Counted from the stretch's first letter, positions 7,962-15,412 are shown. The stretch: DNA of 26,882 nt from Flavobacterium sp. (GCA_023253295.1 JALRGZ010000061.1:1-26882); one strand, 5' to 3'. Numbers and translations: made by a program. The notes: a model not told the origin generated them from the sequence alone.

Positions 7962-8388
7962 TTTGATTTCATTAAAATGACTTAACTTCTAAAAGTGTTT
8001 TAAGTATTTCTAAAAACACTTCATTTAACAAAAATAGAATTTAAAATCACAAAAACTAAGTAAAATTACTTAAGTATCAAATGAAACACAAAAAACACAA
8101 AATATGTTATATTCTTAAAAAGAACACATTAACAAAATAAGACTACGTATTACTTACTTATAAAAACAGTTGTTAATTTAAAAAATAATCTAATTGTAAA
8201 ACTTTGTATATTCAACTAATCTTTAACAATTCATGAATTAAATCCAATGAAACAAAAAAAACAACATGATTAAACCAAAACACAAAAAGTAAATCTAACG
8301 CTACAAAATTATTAGCCAAATTCGATATTTATTAAATTAAAAAATTTAATTTCGATAAAACTCATCCAAAAAACTAAACCATATAAGT
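7962..8388. promoter_or_regulatory. 427-bp divergent control region of the redox operon and the macroglobulin/plug gene
   Basis: No gene is visible here. On the minus strand, a TATTTTTG -7 box (8036 to 8029) precedes the cytochrome gene, but no TTG lies at the usual distance. A perfect inverted repeat TAAGTAA-AA-TTACTTA (8057-8072) is centred about 41 bases upstream of the expected start of transcription. A second one, AAGTGTTTT (7993-8001) and AAAACACTT (8013-8021), falls in the early transcribed part. For the plus-strand gene only weak matches exist: AAACTTTG at 8199-8206, one base off consensus, and TTAACAATT at 8223-8231, shared with the CpxP/Spy element core. Confidence 0.5.
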
Positions 8389-10845
8389 ATGAGAAATTAT
8401 ATTCTTTTATTTTTTCTTTTGTCACTAGTAAGCCCATTAACCATCACTGCTCAAAAAGATAGCACTTCAAATTCATTTAAAAAAAATTCACTTCCGGACA
8501 TTGAAAAAATATATCTGCATACCGACAGAGATTATTATACAATGAATGAATCATTATGGTATAAAGCTTATGTTGTTTATGCTTACAACAACGTATTATT
8601 TGACAACAGTAAAATACTCTATGTCGAACTAGTATCCCCCGAATCAAAAATTATTGCTCGAAATATCACCCAACTCAATATTGGCTTAGGTCATGGGGAT
8701 TTTATGCTATCAGATTCTATCGGTTTCAAACCAGGGACTTATCAATTAAGAGCTTATACTAATTGGTCACGTAATTTTGATGATGATTATGTATTTAAAA
8801 AAGAAATTCAAATCGTAGCTCCCAATGATAACTCTTTACAAAAGATTGCAGAGAATACTTCTTCGGCTACAGATAAAAAAAAGACTATACAAACAGAAGA
8901 AAATCAAACCCTAATCCATGTTGATTTTTTTCCGGAAGGAGGTTCACTAATCGAAGACGTAAATAGTTATATAGCCTTCAAAGCAACAGATAATTATGGC
9001 AACCCAATAACAATTGAAGGAACTATTATTGACCAAAATCAAAACCAAATTGCAGTCATGAAAAGCCTGCATGATGGCATGGGAAAATTTAGAATAACCC
9101 CTCAAAAAAATCAGGAATATAAAGCTGAGATTATTACATCTGACAATCAAAAACTAACTATTAGCCTACCTAAAGCAATCAAAACAGGCTATGTTTTAAA
9201 TCTTGAGAAGATAAAAAACAAAAATATAATGTCTATAAAAACAAATGATGAAACACTTAAGGAACATCCTAATACCAATTTGACAATGATTTGCTCCTCA
9301 AGGGGCATCAACTATTATGAAAGTTCTCAAATTTTAGAACAAACTAGTTTTTCATTTATTTTACCAGAAGAACAACTCCCTGAAGGCATTACAAAAATTA
9401 CATTTTATGATGATAATCTGATTCCTCAAACGGAAAGGTTAATATATATCCAAAAAAACAACAATACTGATATTTCCCTAACAACCGACAAAATTCAGTA
9501 CACCCCTAAAGAAAAAGTTACTTTAAATTTTTCTGCCAAAGATAAACAGGGTAATCCATTAATTGCGAGTTATTCCATTGCTGTGACAGATGAAGGTAAT
9601 ATTCAAAACAATAACAATGACTCTAATATCTGTTCCTATTTTTTAATGGAATCTGATATAAGAGGGCAAATCAACAATCCTGGTTATTACTTTGATTCTT
9701 CAAATCTCGAACGTCTTTTTCATTTAGACCTACTGCTTCTCACTCAGGGATGGCGGGATTTTTTATGGAAAAAAATTCCATCAATAGCTTCCCCTCCAGC
9801 TTATAAATTAGAAAAAGAGATTACTATTTCCGGAAAAATCAAGAAACTTCTTAGTGAAGCTCCAAAAGTAAATAATTCTGTAAAAATGGTAATTTTAGAC
9901 AATTCAAATTCAATCATCCTTGATGATACTACTGATCAAAATGGAAAATTTGAATTTAAAAATCTTGAATTTTATGGAAAAGTAAAGCTCCTTTTAAATT
10001 CTCAAAACGAAAAAGGAAAAAACAGTGGGATGTTTGTATTAGACTCTATCTATAACCAACCTCCAATAACTAATTTCAAGAATTTCACCAACAATGAATT
10101 CCAAAAAAATAACATAAACCTATTTAGAGATAATATTCATAATAAAAATATTATTTTCAAAATCCCTGAAGAAAATCAGTTACAGGATGTGGTAATCAAA
10201 GTCAAAAAAAAGGATAAAGATACTGAACCTAGTCTTTATGGATTTGCCGATTTCAAATACATTCCTGAAGAAAACAGTCCACACTTTTCTAATATATTTC
10301 AATATTTACAATATGCCATTCCAAATGTAACCGTAACCGGAAATTCCGTTCAATTTAGCCGATACAGTGGCCCTCCTTTTATTTCAGTTGATGGAATTGA
10401 AACCGAAATGGAGTTATTAAGTAGTATTTCTACAGATGATATTGGAAAAATTGAAGTTTTCAAAGGACCAAGCGCAATCATTTTTGGACCAAAAGGAAGC
10501 AACGGAGCTATAGTAATTTACACTAAACGTGGCGGTGGAATTTCAAACAATAGTAAAGATTTTCATTCTATCTGTAAAGAAATTACAGGTTACCAAAATA
10601 CCAGATATTTTTATTCTCCTGATTATAGTAGTAATAAATCTCAAATGGATGGACAGCCAGACATTAGAAATACGCTTTATTGGAATCCCTATTTACAAAC
10701 TAACGAAAAAGGTAATTCCCAAATTATCTATTACAATACCGATGCAAGTACCAATATAAAAGTTGTTATAGAAGGAATCACTAATAATGGTATCCCAATT
10801 ATTAGAAAAACTGAATATACCGTTAAAAAAGAACAGAATAAATAA
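8389..10845 (+). CDS. Secreted macroglobulin-like protein with a TonB-receptor plug domain and no barrel
   Basis: An 818-residue exported protein with a signal peptide at 1-21 (cleavage near TITAQ). The N-terminal half carries MG2-like Ig folds: the LHTDRDYYTMNESLWYKAYV region (about 43-62) is the typical start of this Bacteroidota family, and FKPGTYQLRAYTNW (about 107-120) is the conserved MG strand pair. Further beta-rich segments follow, including a carboxypeptidase-regulatory-like part (about 475-550, GKIKKLL to KVKLLLNS). Residues about 598-715 form a TonB receptor plug domain: LQDVVIKVK, a middle SVDGIETEMELLSSIS, then DIGKIEVFKGPSAIIFGPKGSNGAIVIYTKRGG. No 22-strand barrel follows, only an Ig-like tail, so it cannot be a transporter by itself. 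Such proteins are common in the family but uncharacterised. It stands alone, divergent from the redox operon, without an obvious terminator. Confidence 0.85.
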   Translation: MRNYILLFFLLSLVSPLTITAQKDSTSNSFKKNSLPDIEKIYLHTDRDYYTMNESLWYKAYVVYAYNNVLFDNSKILYVELVSPESKIIARNITQLNIGLGHGDFMLSDSIGFKPGTYQLRAYTNWSRNFDDDYVFKKEIQIVAPNDNSLQKIAENTSSATDKKKTIQTEENQTLIHVDFFPEGGSLIEDVNSYIAFKATDNYGNPITIEGTIIDQNQNQIAVMKSLHDGMGKFRITPQKNQEYKAEIITSDNQKLTISLPKAIKTGYVLNLEKIKNKNIMSIKTNDETLKEHPNTNLTMICSSRGINYYESSQILEQTSFSFILPEEQLPEGITKITFYDDNLIPQTERLIYIQKNNNTDISLTTDKIQYTPKEKVTLNFSAKDKQGNPLIASYSIAVTDEGNIQNNNNDSNICSYFLMESDIRGQINNPGYYFDSSNLERLFHLDLLLLTQGWRDFLWKKIPSIASPPAYKLEKEITISGKIKKLLSEAPKVNNSVKMVILDNSNSIILDDTTDQNGKFEFKNLEFYGKVKLLLNSQNEKGKNSGMFVLDSIYNQPPITNFKNFTNNEFQKNNINLFRDNIHNKNIIFKIPEENQLQDVVIKVKKKDKDTEPSLYGFADFKYIPEENSPHFSNIFQYLQYAIPNVTVTGNSVQFSRYSGPPFISVDGIETEMELLSSISTDDIGKIEVFKGPSAIIFGPKGSNGAIVIYTKRGGGISNNSKDFHSICKEITGYQNTRYFYSPDYSSNKSQMDGQPDIRNTLYWNPYLQTNEKGNSQIIYYNTDASTNIKVVIEGITNNGIPIIRKTEYTVKKEQNK

Positions 10846-10972
10846 CACTTTCACAACAAAAAAACAACAAATTACAAACAAAACCAGCCATATTAGATTT
10901 TTAAGGCATTCTACACAGATAAAGCATTAACTAAGAATTTAATAACAAAACTGTCTTTAAATTATTATTTTT

Positions 10973-11011
10973 TTGTTAACGATTAAACCTTATTCAAAAA
11001 TCAATATCTTA
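10973..11011 (+). promoter_or_regulatory. Element shared with the first CpxP/Spy-like gene
   Basis: Bases 10973-10996 equal 2640-2663 except at three positions. TCTTA at 11007-11011 has the same 10-base gap as upstream of paralog 1. It sits 35 to 73 bases before the ATG at 11047. Conservation of both blocks and the gap, with a different filler, supports a bipartite regulatory site. Confidence 0.6.
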
Positions 11012-11046
11012 GATTAAACATTTAACATAATCAAAAAATAAAAAAC

Positions 11047-11493
11047 ATGAAAAAATTAATTATTGCCGCATTATTAGTGGTTGGAGTATCAACTTTTGCT
11101 CAAGACAGAAAAGAAAGACCACAAAGAGGAGACATGGAAAAAATGACTCCGGAACAACGTAATGAAAAAAGAGTAGAAAGAATGACTAAGGAATTGAACT
11201 TAGATGCTGCTCAACAAGAAAAGCTAAAACAATTTTATGCTGATGAAGCTAAAAAAAGAGAAGCTATGATGGCTGAAATGAAAGACAAAAAAGGCCAAGG
11301 CAGAGAAATGATGGGACAGCAAATGAAGGCTACTGAAGCTAAAATGAAAGAAATTTTGACTGCTGAACAGTTCACTAAATGGAAAAGCAATCAGGACAAA
11401 ATGAGAGAAAGAATGCAACAAAGAATGGGTGAAAGACAAGGTGGCGGAATGATGGGTGACGGACCAAGAGGTGGTGCTGACATGGACAACTAA
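11047..11493 (+). CDS. CpxP/Spy-like periplasmic protein (paralog 2)
   Basis: A 148-residue exported protein with a signal peptide at 1-18 (VSTFAQ). It is the paralog of the protein at 2704, with the same two LTxxQ-type repeats, MTPEQRNEKRVERM followed by LNLDAAQQEKL, and ILTAEQFTKW. The mature protein is all-helical, with many Met, Lys, Arg and Glu. The C-terminal 35 residues differ from paralog 1: a Met/Arg/Gly-rich tail (RMQQRMGERQGGGMMGDGPRGG) in place of the His/Lys tail, so the two may share the chaperone-like fold but bind different things. Met-rich tails can bind copper(I), but that is only a suggestion. By family, the role is as a periplasmic stress protein. It has a strong terminator and its own upstream element, so it is monocistronic. 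Confidence 0.85.
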   Translation: MKKLIIAALLVVGVSTFAQDRKERPQRGDMEKMTPEQRNEKRVERMTKELNLDAAQQEKLKQFYADEAKKREAMMAEMKDKKGQGREMMGQQMKATEAKMKEILTAEQFTKWKSNQDKMRERMQQRMGERQGGGMMGDGPRGGADMDN

Positions 11494-11497
11494 AACT

Positions 11498-11532
11498 AAA
11501 AAAAGCTTCGAGAAATTCTCGAAGCTTTTTTT
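11498..11532. terminator. Bidirectional terminator between CpxP/Spy paralog 2 and hemL
   Basis: The inverted repeat AGCTTCGAG (11504-11512) and CTCGAAGCT (11518-11526) has an AAATT loop. Seven A's precede it and seven T's follow, so it acts on both strands for the convergent gene pair. Confidence 0.92.
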
Positions 11533-11553
11533 ATGATTTTAAATTTTTAAATA

Positions 11554-12840
11554 CTACAAAGTTTTAGAAACCTTGTCAATTGCATTAATCGTGAAATCTA
11601 AATCATCGTAAGTCAATGCATCTGTTATAAACCAAGTTTCATAAGCTGAAGGCGCAATATAAACCCCTTCCTGTAACAAACCATGGAAGAATTTCTTAAA
11701 AGTAGCATTATCTCCCTTAGCAGCTGTTTGAAAATCAACAATCGGACTTTCATCAAAATGAACCGAAATCATTGAACCCACTCTATTAATAGTATAAACA
11801 ATATTATTTGCTTTTAAAACTCTATGAATTCCAGCTTCTAAATATGCTGTTTTTTCTTCTAATCTTTGAAAAATAGCTTCATCATTATTTAAAGATTCTA
11901 ACATAGCAAACCCGGCAGCCATTGCCAATGGATTCCCTGACAAAGTACCAGCTTGATAAACAGGCCCAAGTGGAGCCAAATAGTTCATGATTTCTTCACG
12001 GGCAGCAAAAGCTCCTACTGGTAATCCACCTCCGATTACTTTTCCAAAACAAACAATATCAGCATCAATTTTCAATAATTCCTGAGCTCCACCTTTAGCT
12101 AAACGAAAACCAGTCATTACCTCATCAAAAATCAATAAGATTCCGTTTGCAGTACATAATTGGCGTAAGCCTTCTAAAAATCCTTCTACCGGAGGAACAC
12201 AACCCATATTTCCAGCAACTGGCTCTACAATAACAGCCGCAATTTCATTTGGATTCGCTTCGATTAAGCTTTTTATATTCTCTAAATCATTGTATTTAGC
12301 CAATAAAGTATCTTTTGCTGTTCCAGCTGTAACACCAGGACTATTAGGGGTTCCAAATGTCATAGCTCCACTTCCTGCCTGAATCAGGAAAGAATCGGAA
12401 TGCCCGTGGTAACAACCTGAGAATTTAATAATTTTATCTCTTTTAGCAAATCCGCGAGCCAATCTAACCGCACTCATACATGCTTCAGTCCCTGAATTTA
12501 CAAAACGTATTTTATCAATATTAGGCACCATCGATACTGCTAAAGCAGCTATTTGAGTTTCTAATTCCGTAGGCATCCCGAAAGAAGTTCCTAACTTAGC
12601 TTTCTCCGTCACCGCTTGAACCACTGGCTCATATGCATGTCCTAAAATCATTGGTCCCCATGAATTAATATAATCAATTAATCGGTTTCCATCTTCATCA
12701 TACAAATAAGCTCCTTTAGCTTGTTTAACAAAAATAGGAGTACCTCCTACTGATTTGAATGCTCTCACAGGCGAATTTACACCTCCTGGAATTACTTTCT
12801 CTGCTTCAGCAAATAGCTGACTACTTCTTTGGTATAACAT
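11554..12840 (-). CDS. hemL: Glutamate-1-semialdehyde 2,1-aminomutase
   Basis: Converts glutamate-1-semialdehyde to 5-aminolevulinate with PLP, the second step of the C5 route to heme, in the cytoplasm. The length of 428 residues is standard. The family N-terminus is present (SQLFAEAEKVIPGGVNSPVRAF), as are the PLP phosphate-binding region (NSGTEACMSAVRLAR, 115-129), FDEVMTGFR (238-246, with D239 contacting the PLP nitrogen) and the Schiff-base lysine K267 in CFGKVIGGGLPVGAFA. All key residues are intact. The start is the ATG at 12840. A short intergenic stretch with a REP-like repeat separates it from the glucosaminidase gene, so co-transcription is uncertain. A strong terminator follows. 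Heme demand links it loosely to the cytochrome b and globin in this window, but no regulatory site shows this. Confidence 0.97.
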   Translation of the reverse strand: MLYQRSSQLFAEAEKVIPGGVNSPVRAFKSVGGTPIFVKQAKGAYLYDEDGNRLIDYINSWGPMILGHAYEPVVQAVTEKAKLGTSFGMPTELETQIAALAVSMVPNIDKIRFVNSGTEACMSAVRLARGFAKRDKIIKFSGCYHGHSDSFLIQAGSGAMTFGTPNSPGVTAGTAKDTLLAKYNDLENIKSLIEANPNEIAAVIVEPVAGNMGCVPPVEGFLEGLRQLCTANGILLIFDEVMTGFRLAKGGAQELLKIDADIVCFGKVIGGGLPVGAFAAREEIMNYLAPLGPVYQAGTLSGNPLAMAAGFAMLESLNNDEAIFQRLEEKTAYLEAGIHRVLKANNIVYTINRVGSMISVHFDESPIVDFQTAAKGDNATFKKFFHGLLQEGVYIAPSAYETWFITDALTYDDLDFTINAIDKVSKTL

Positions 12841-12866
12841 TATTAATTTTAGATTTTAGACATTAG

Positions 12867-12890
12867 CCCTTCGACAAGCTCAGGATGACA
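12867..12890. repeat. REP-like intergenic element
   Basis: CCTTCGACAAGCTCAGGATG (12868-12887) is the motif, also seen on the other strand as CCTGAGCTTGTCGAAGG, that is scattered through intergenic DNA of many bacteria and is sometimes mistranslated as a CHPELVEG peptide. Here there is one copy, flanked by short AT-rich direct repeats built on TTTAGATTT. Only its terminal bases can pair in a hairpin. It lies between hemL and the glucosaminidase gene and looks like a passenger. Confidence 0.65.
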
Positions 12891-12940
12891 ATTTAGATTT
12901 TAGATTTAAAATTCTAATTTCTATTATTTTCTGTTTAACA

Positions 12941-13774
12941 TTAATTCACTTTCAATTTCTGACCAATATAAAGTGTATTGTCAGACAACTTATTTTTTTG
13001 CTTCAAATCTTCTACTAATATATTGTATTTCTTTGAAATCGAATACAAAGTGTCTCCTTTTTGAACCTCATAATATTCTTCATTTCTGGAACTTATTGTA
13101 ATCGATCTGGCATTTTGATTTTCAATTGGTCTGTACTTAATTCCTAATACCTGAGCATCATATTGTGCCAAATTATATCTTTCAATATAAGAAATCAATT
13201 TTTCAGGATATCTGGGATCGGTAGCATAACCTGCTTTTCTCAAACCTTTTGCCCAGGATTGATAATCATCTTTATCCAATTCAAACAAACTCGAATATCG
13301 TCCTTTTCCTGTCAAAAACAAAGCATGATCCCTAAAAGATTCGGCAACTTTATCGTATTTTCTAAAACATTCCTGACTGGCATCATCGTCATGCCTTACG
13401 GAATCTCCTGTCCAATCCGAATGACATTTGATACCAAAATGATTATTCGCCGTTACAGCCAAATCACCTCTTCCTGCACCGGATTCTAAAATTCCCTGTG
13501 CCAAAATAATACTGGCAGGAATACCGTAGGTCTTCATGTTACTCATCGCAATATCTTTATATTGCAAGACATAATTACTCACAATATCATTTCCCACAAC
13601 AGTTCTGGAGGTTGACTCAATCACTTCGTTCCGACCTTTAGTCGTTTTTTTAGTTTTAGAAGAATATGAAGTGTTTTTACTAGCTCCTTTTTTAGTTGTT
13701 ACAATTGGGGATTTTGTAGCATGACAACTAATTAGGGTATAAACAATCAATAGTAGTAGGCTTTTTTTAAACAT
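12941..13774 (-). CDS. Glucosaminidase-type peptidoglycan hydrolase with LysM (lipoprotein)
   Basis: Cleaves the glycan strand of peptidoglycan. The 277 residues begin with a lipoprotein signal (LISC, Cys17), so the enzyme is tethered to a membrane, probably the outer membrane facing the periplasm. A Thr/Lys/Ser-rich linker (18-55) precedes a GH73-type domain (about 65-215) with catalytic Glu97 in AQGILESGAGRG, followed by NNHFGIKCHSDW and FRKYDKVAESFRDH, the usual FlgJ/AcmA-family landmarks. One LysM domain closes the protein (about 233-276, YYEVQKGDTLYSISKKYNI to LYIGQKLKVN). Its first bases overlap the end of the PLP enzyme gene by eight bases in another frame, so the two are transcribed together and probably translationally coupled. 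Family assignment is secure; the physiological cutting site is not. Confidence 0.93.
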   Translation of the reverse strand: MFKKSLLLLIVYTLISCHATKSPIVTTKKGASKNTSYSSKTKKTTKGRNEVIESTSRTVVGNDIVSNYVLQYKDIAMSNMKTYGIPASIILAQGILESGAGRGDLAVTANNHFGIKCHSDWTGDSVRHDDDASQECFRKYDKVAESFRDHALFLTGKGRYSSLFELDKDDYQSWAKGLRKAGYATDPRYPEKLISYIERYNLAQYDAQVLGIKYRPIENQNARSITISSRNEEYYEVQKGDTLYSISKKYNILVEDLKQKNKLSDNTLYIGQKLKVN

Positions 13775-14714
13775 CGATAGTTATTATTGGTAATTGTTTG
13801 TTTTTCAATTTAACATTCATACCATAAATTCCCTGAAGTCCTCCGGTATGAATAAGTAAAATATTGGAATGAGCCGGAAAATAATTCTTTTGAATCAAAT
13901 CAATAACTCCAAAAACCATTTTCCCCGTATATACAGGATCTAACGGAATTTTGGTATCGGCATAAAACTGATTGATAAAATCAATTAATACTTCATTGAC
14001 CTTTCCATATCCACCAAAATGATAGTCGTTGATTACCTCCCAATTTTCATTCTGCACAAAAATACGGATTTCATCTTGTAAAAAATCACCTTTGAGTGCC
14101 GGAAATCCTAAAACTTTTTGATGTGGCAACGCACTATTGATAATACCAGAAATGGTTCCACCTGTTCCAACCGCACAACAAATATAATTAAACACACTAT
14201 CTTCCTGCGTTAAAATCTCCTGACAACCCTTTATCGCCAGTTCATTAGTACCTCCTTCGGGAACCAAATAAAAATCACCAAACTGCTGTTGTAATTTATC
14301 TACAAAAGAAGGTTCTTGCTTCAATCGGTAATCTTCTCTGGATACAAATTCCAATTGCATCCCACATTCCTGAGCAAATTGAAGCGTAGGATTGCTTTCA
14401 ATCTTCTCTCTTAATTCATCTCCTCTTATTACACCTATAGATCGAAAACCCTGATTTTGAGCGGCATAAGAAACAGCTGCTATATGATTAGAAAACGCCC
14501 CTCCAAAAGTAAGCAGCGTCTTTTTATTTTCGGCTTTTGCCTGAAGCAAATTGTATTTTAATTTTCTAAATTTATTTCCGGAAACCACAGGATGAATCAA
14601 ATCTTCCCTTTTGATAGTTACAGCAATAGCATTAGGAAATTGTATTTTCAGTTCTTGATTCAAAACAATTATTTTTTGCAAAGGTAAAACTTCTTGAAGA
14701 TTAAAAATTACCAC
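13767..14714 (-). CDS. PLP-dependent D-cysteine desulfhydrase / ACC deaminase-like enzyme
   Basis: Fold type II PLP enzyme of the 1-aminocyclopropane-1-carboxylate deaminase / D-cysteine desulfhydrase family, acting in the cytoplasm on small amino acids. The lysine-containing loop SGNKFRKLKYN (45-55, probable Schiff base K48) and GGAFSNH (71-77, serine and His near the cofactor) are clear. The Gly-rich phosphate loop GTGGTISGI lies near 180-190, and LLIHTGGLQG closes the active site. At 315 residues it is slightly short for the family. Substrate cannot be decided from sequence: the D-cysteine and ACC branches differ at a few sites only. The start is a GTG at 14714, because no ATG occurs before the conserved part; a TTG at 14681 is an alternative. 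It overlaps the glucosaminidase gene by eight bases and follows the small HExxH gene by 45 bases. Confidence 0.85.
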   Translation of the reverse strand: MVIFNLQEVLPLQKIIVLNQELKIQFPNAIAVTIKREDLIHPVVSGNKFRKLKYNLLQAKAENKKTLLTFGGAFSNHIAAVSYAAQNQGFRSIGVIRGDELREKIESNPTLQFAQECGMQLEFVSREDYRLKQEPSFVDKLQQQFGDFYLVPEGGTNELAIKGCQEILTQEDSVFNYICCAVGTGGTISGIINSALPHQKVLGFPALKGDFLQDEIRIFVQNENWEVINDYHFGGYGKVNEVLIDFINQFYADTKIPLDPVYTGKMVFGVIDLIQKNYFPAHSNILLIHTGGLQGIYGMNVKLKNKQLPIITIDV

Positions 14715-14759
14715 ACTTTAGAACTTTGCGAAAAACTCCTTAATCTTTGCTTTTAAATA

Positions 14760-15101
14760 CTAACTTTTCAAGTTTCCTAAATAACTTAAAAAACTAAAAA
14801 GCTTTCTCTTTTTAAGATATTCTAAATCAGACTCATTAGCATAAGCTTCTCTTTCAAAAGAAATGCCACGATAGGCATGATTTTTGTTGCTGTATTGTAA
14901 TAAACGAATTAAGTATTCTAATAAATACCAAATAAAAAAAGGAAGAATCAGTAATTCTATTTGTTGTCTTAAATGTATACGCTCATGATTAACTAAAACA
15001 GTATTCGTTTTATCATCCTGGTATTTTAAAAACACAAATGGATACAGCGTTAAACCGCGAAAACCTTTTGGTATTAAATACTTGTTAACGACAAAAATCA
15101 T
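14760..15101 (-). CDS. Minimal HExxH membrane protein (M56/gluzincin-like)
   Basis: A 113-residue protein with one metalloprotease signature: HERIH at 39-43 (H39 and H43 as zinc ligands, E40 as general base). A further FEREAYANE at 82-90 supplies a likely third ligand, probably E85, as in gluzincins of the M48/M56 type. One hydrophobic segment (about 48-68) lies between the two motifs, so the zinc site would sit at a membrane face. Typical M56 proteases are several hundred residues with four helices; this is far smaller and may be a minimal or degenerate relative, or a non-proteolytic zinc protein. It is divergent from the DUF5522 gene across a 50-base gap and points toward the PLP enzyme gene 45 bases on. 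Function unknown; the motif is directly visible. Confidence 0.75.
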   Translation of the reverse strand: MIFVVNKYLIPKGFRGLTLYPFVFLKYQDDKTNTVLVNHERIHLRQQIELLILPFFIWYLLEYLIRLLQYSNKNHAYRGISFEREAYANESDLEYLKKRKLFSFLSYLGNLKS

Positions 15102-15118
15102 TGAGCATTAAATTATAA

Positions 15119-15130
15119 ATTTGTACAAAT
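15119..15130. promoter_or_regulatory. Palindrome in the divergent gap of HExxH and DUF5522 genes
   Basis: ATTTGTACAAAT is a perfect 12-base palindrome midway between the divergent starts (15101 minus, 15152 plus). It overlaps TAAATTTG (15116-15123), a -7-type box for the plus strand. No TTG is at the required distance. It may be an operator; evidence is only its symmetry and place. Confidence 0.35.
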
Positions 15131-15151
15131 GAACACTTTTAAAAACCATAA

Positions 15152-15334
15152 ATGATAGAACAAAGTAATGAAAATAAATTAATAGAAGGAGAAGATTTCT
15201 ATTACACCGCTGAAGGATACAAATGCTTTACAGAAAAATATCATTTAAAAAGAGGTTATTGTTGTAAAAGTGGTTGCCGAAATTGCCCATATGGATACGA
15301 TAAAAAAACAGGAACGAACAAAAAACAGTACTAG
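15152..15334 (+). CDS. DUF5522 small cysteine-rich protein
   Basis: A 60-residue soluble protein with the DUF5522 signature CCKSGCRNCPYGYDKK: C37, C38, C42 and C45, with C25 upstream. The CxxGCxxCPYG pattern resembles the N-terminal motif of oxidoreductase-like proteins in eukaryotes, and four cysteines in this spacing could bind a metal such as zinc or an Fe-S cluster, though nothing in the sequence decides which. Function is unknown. No signal peptide, so it is cytoplasmic. The ATG at 15152 is the first in frame and the length matches the family. It is followed by the DUF4136 lipoprotein gene after 78 bases without a terminator. Confidence 0.88.
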   Translation: MIEQSNENKLIEGEDFYYTAEGYKCFTEKYHLKRGYCCKSGCRNCPYGYDKKTGTNKKQY

Positions 15335-15412
15335 CCTAAAAACTTTTTCTCTTTTTATCGTTCTAATAAAGACCTGAATTTAATTATACATTAGTAATCA
15401 AATAACTGCATT

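Noticed and set aside
13163..13489. A 108-codon frame on the plus strand inside the glucosaminidase gene
   Set aside because: It is antisense to a well-supported coding region, has low-complexity Ile/Phe/Ser composition, and has no family signal.
15116..15123. TAAATTTG upstream of DUF5522 as a full promoter
   Set aside because: No TTG at 17-23 bases. TAAATTTG at 23621-23628 (before the M23 gene) and CAAAATTA at 8304-8311 and 2558-2565 fail for the same reason.
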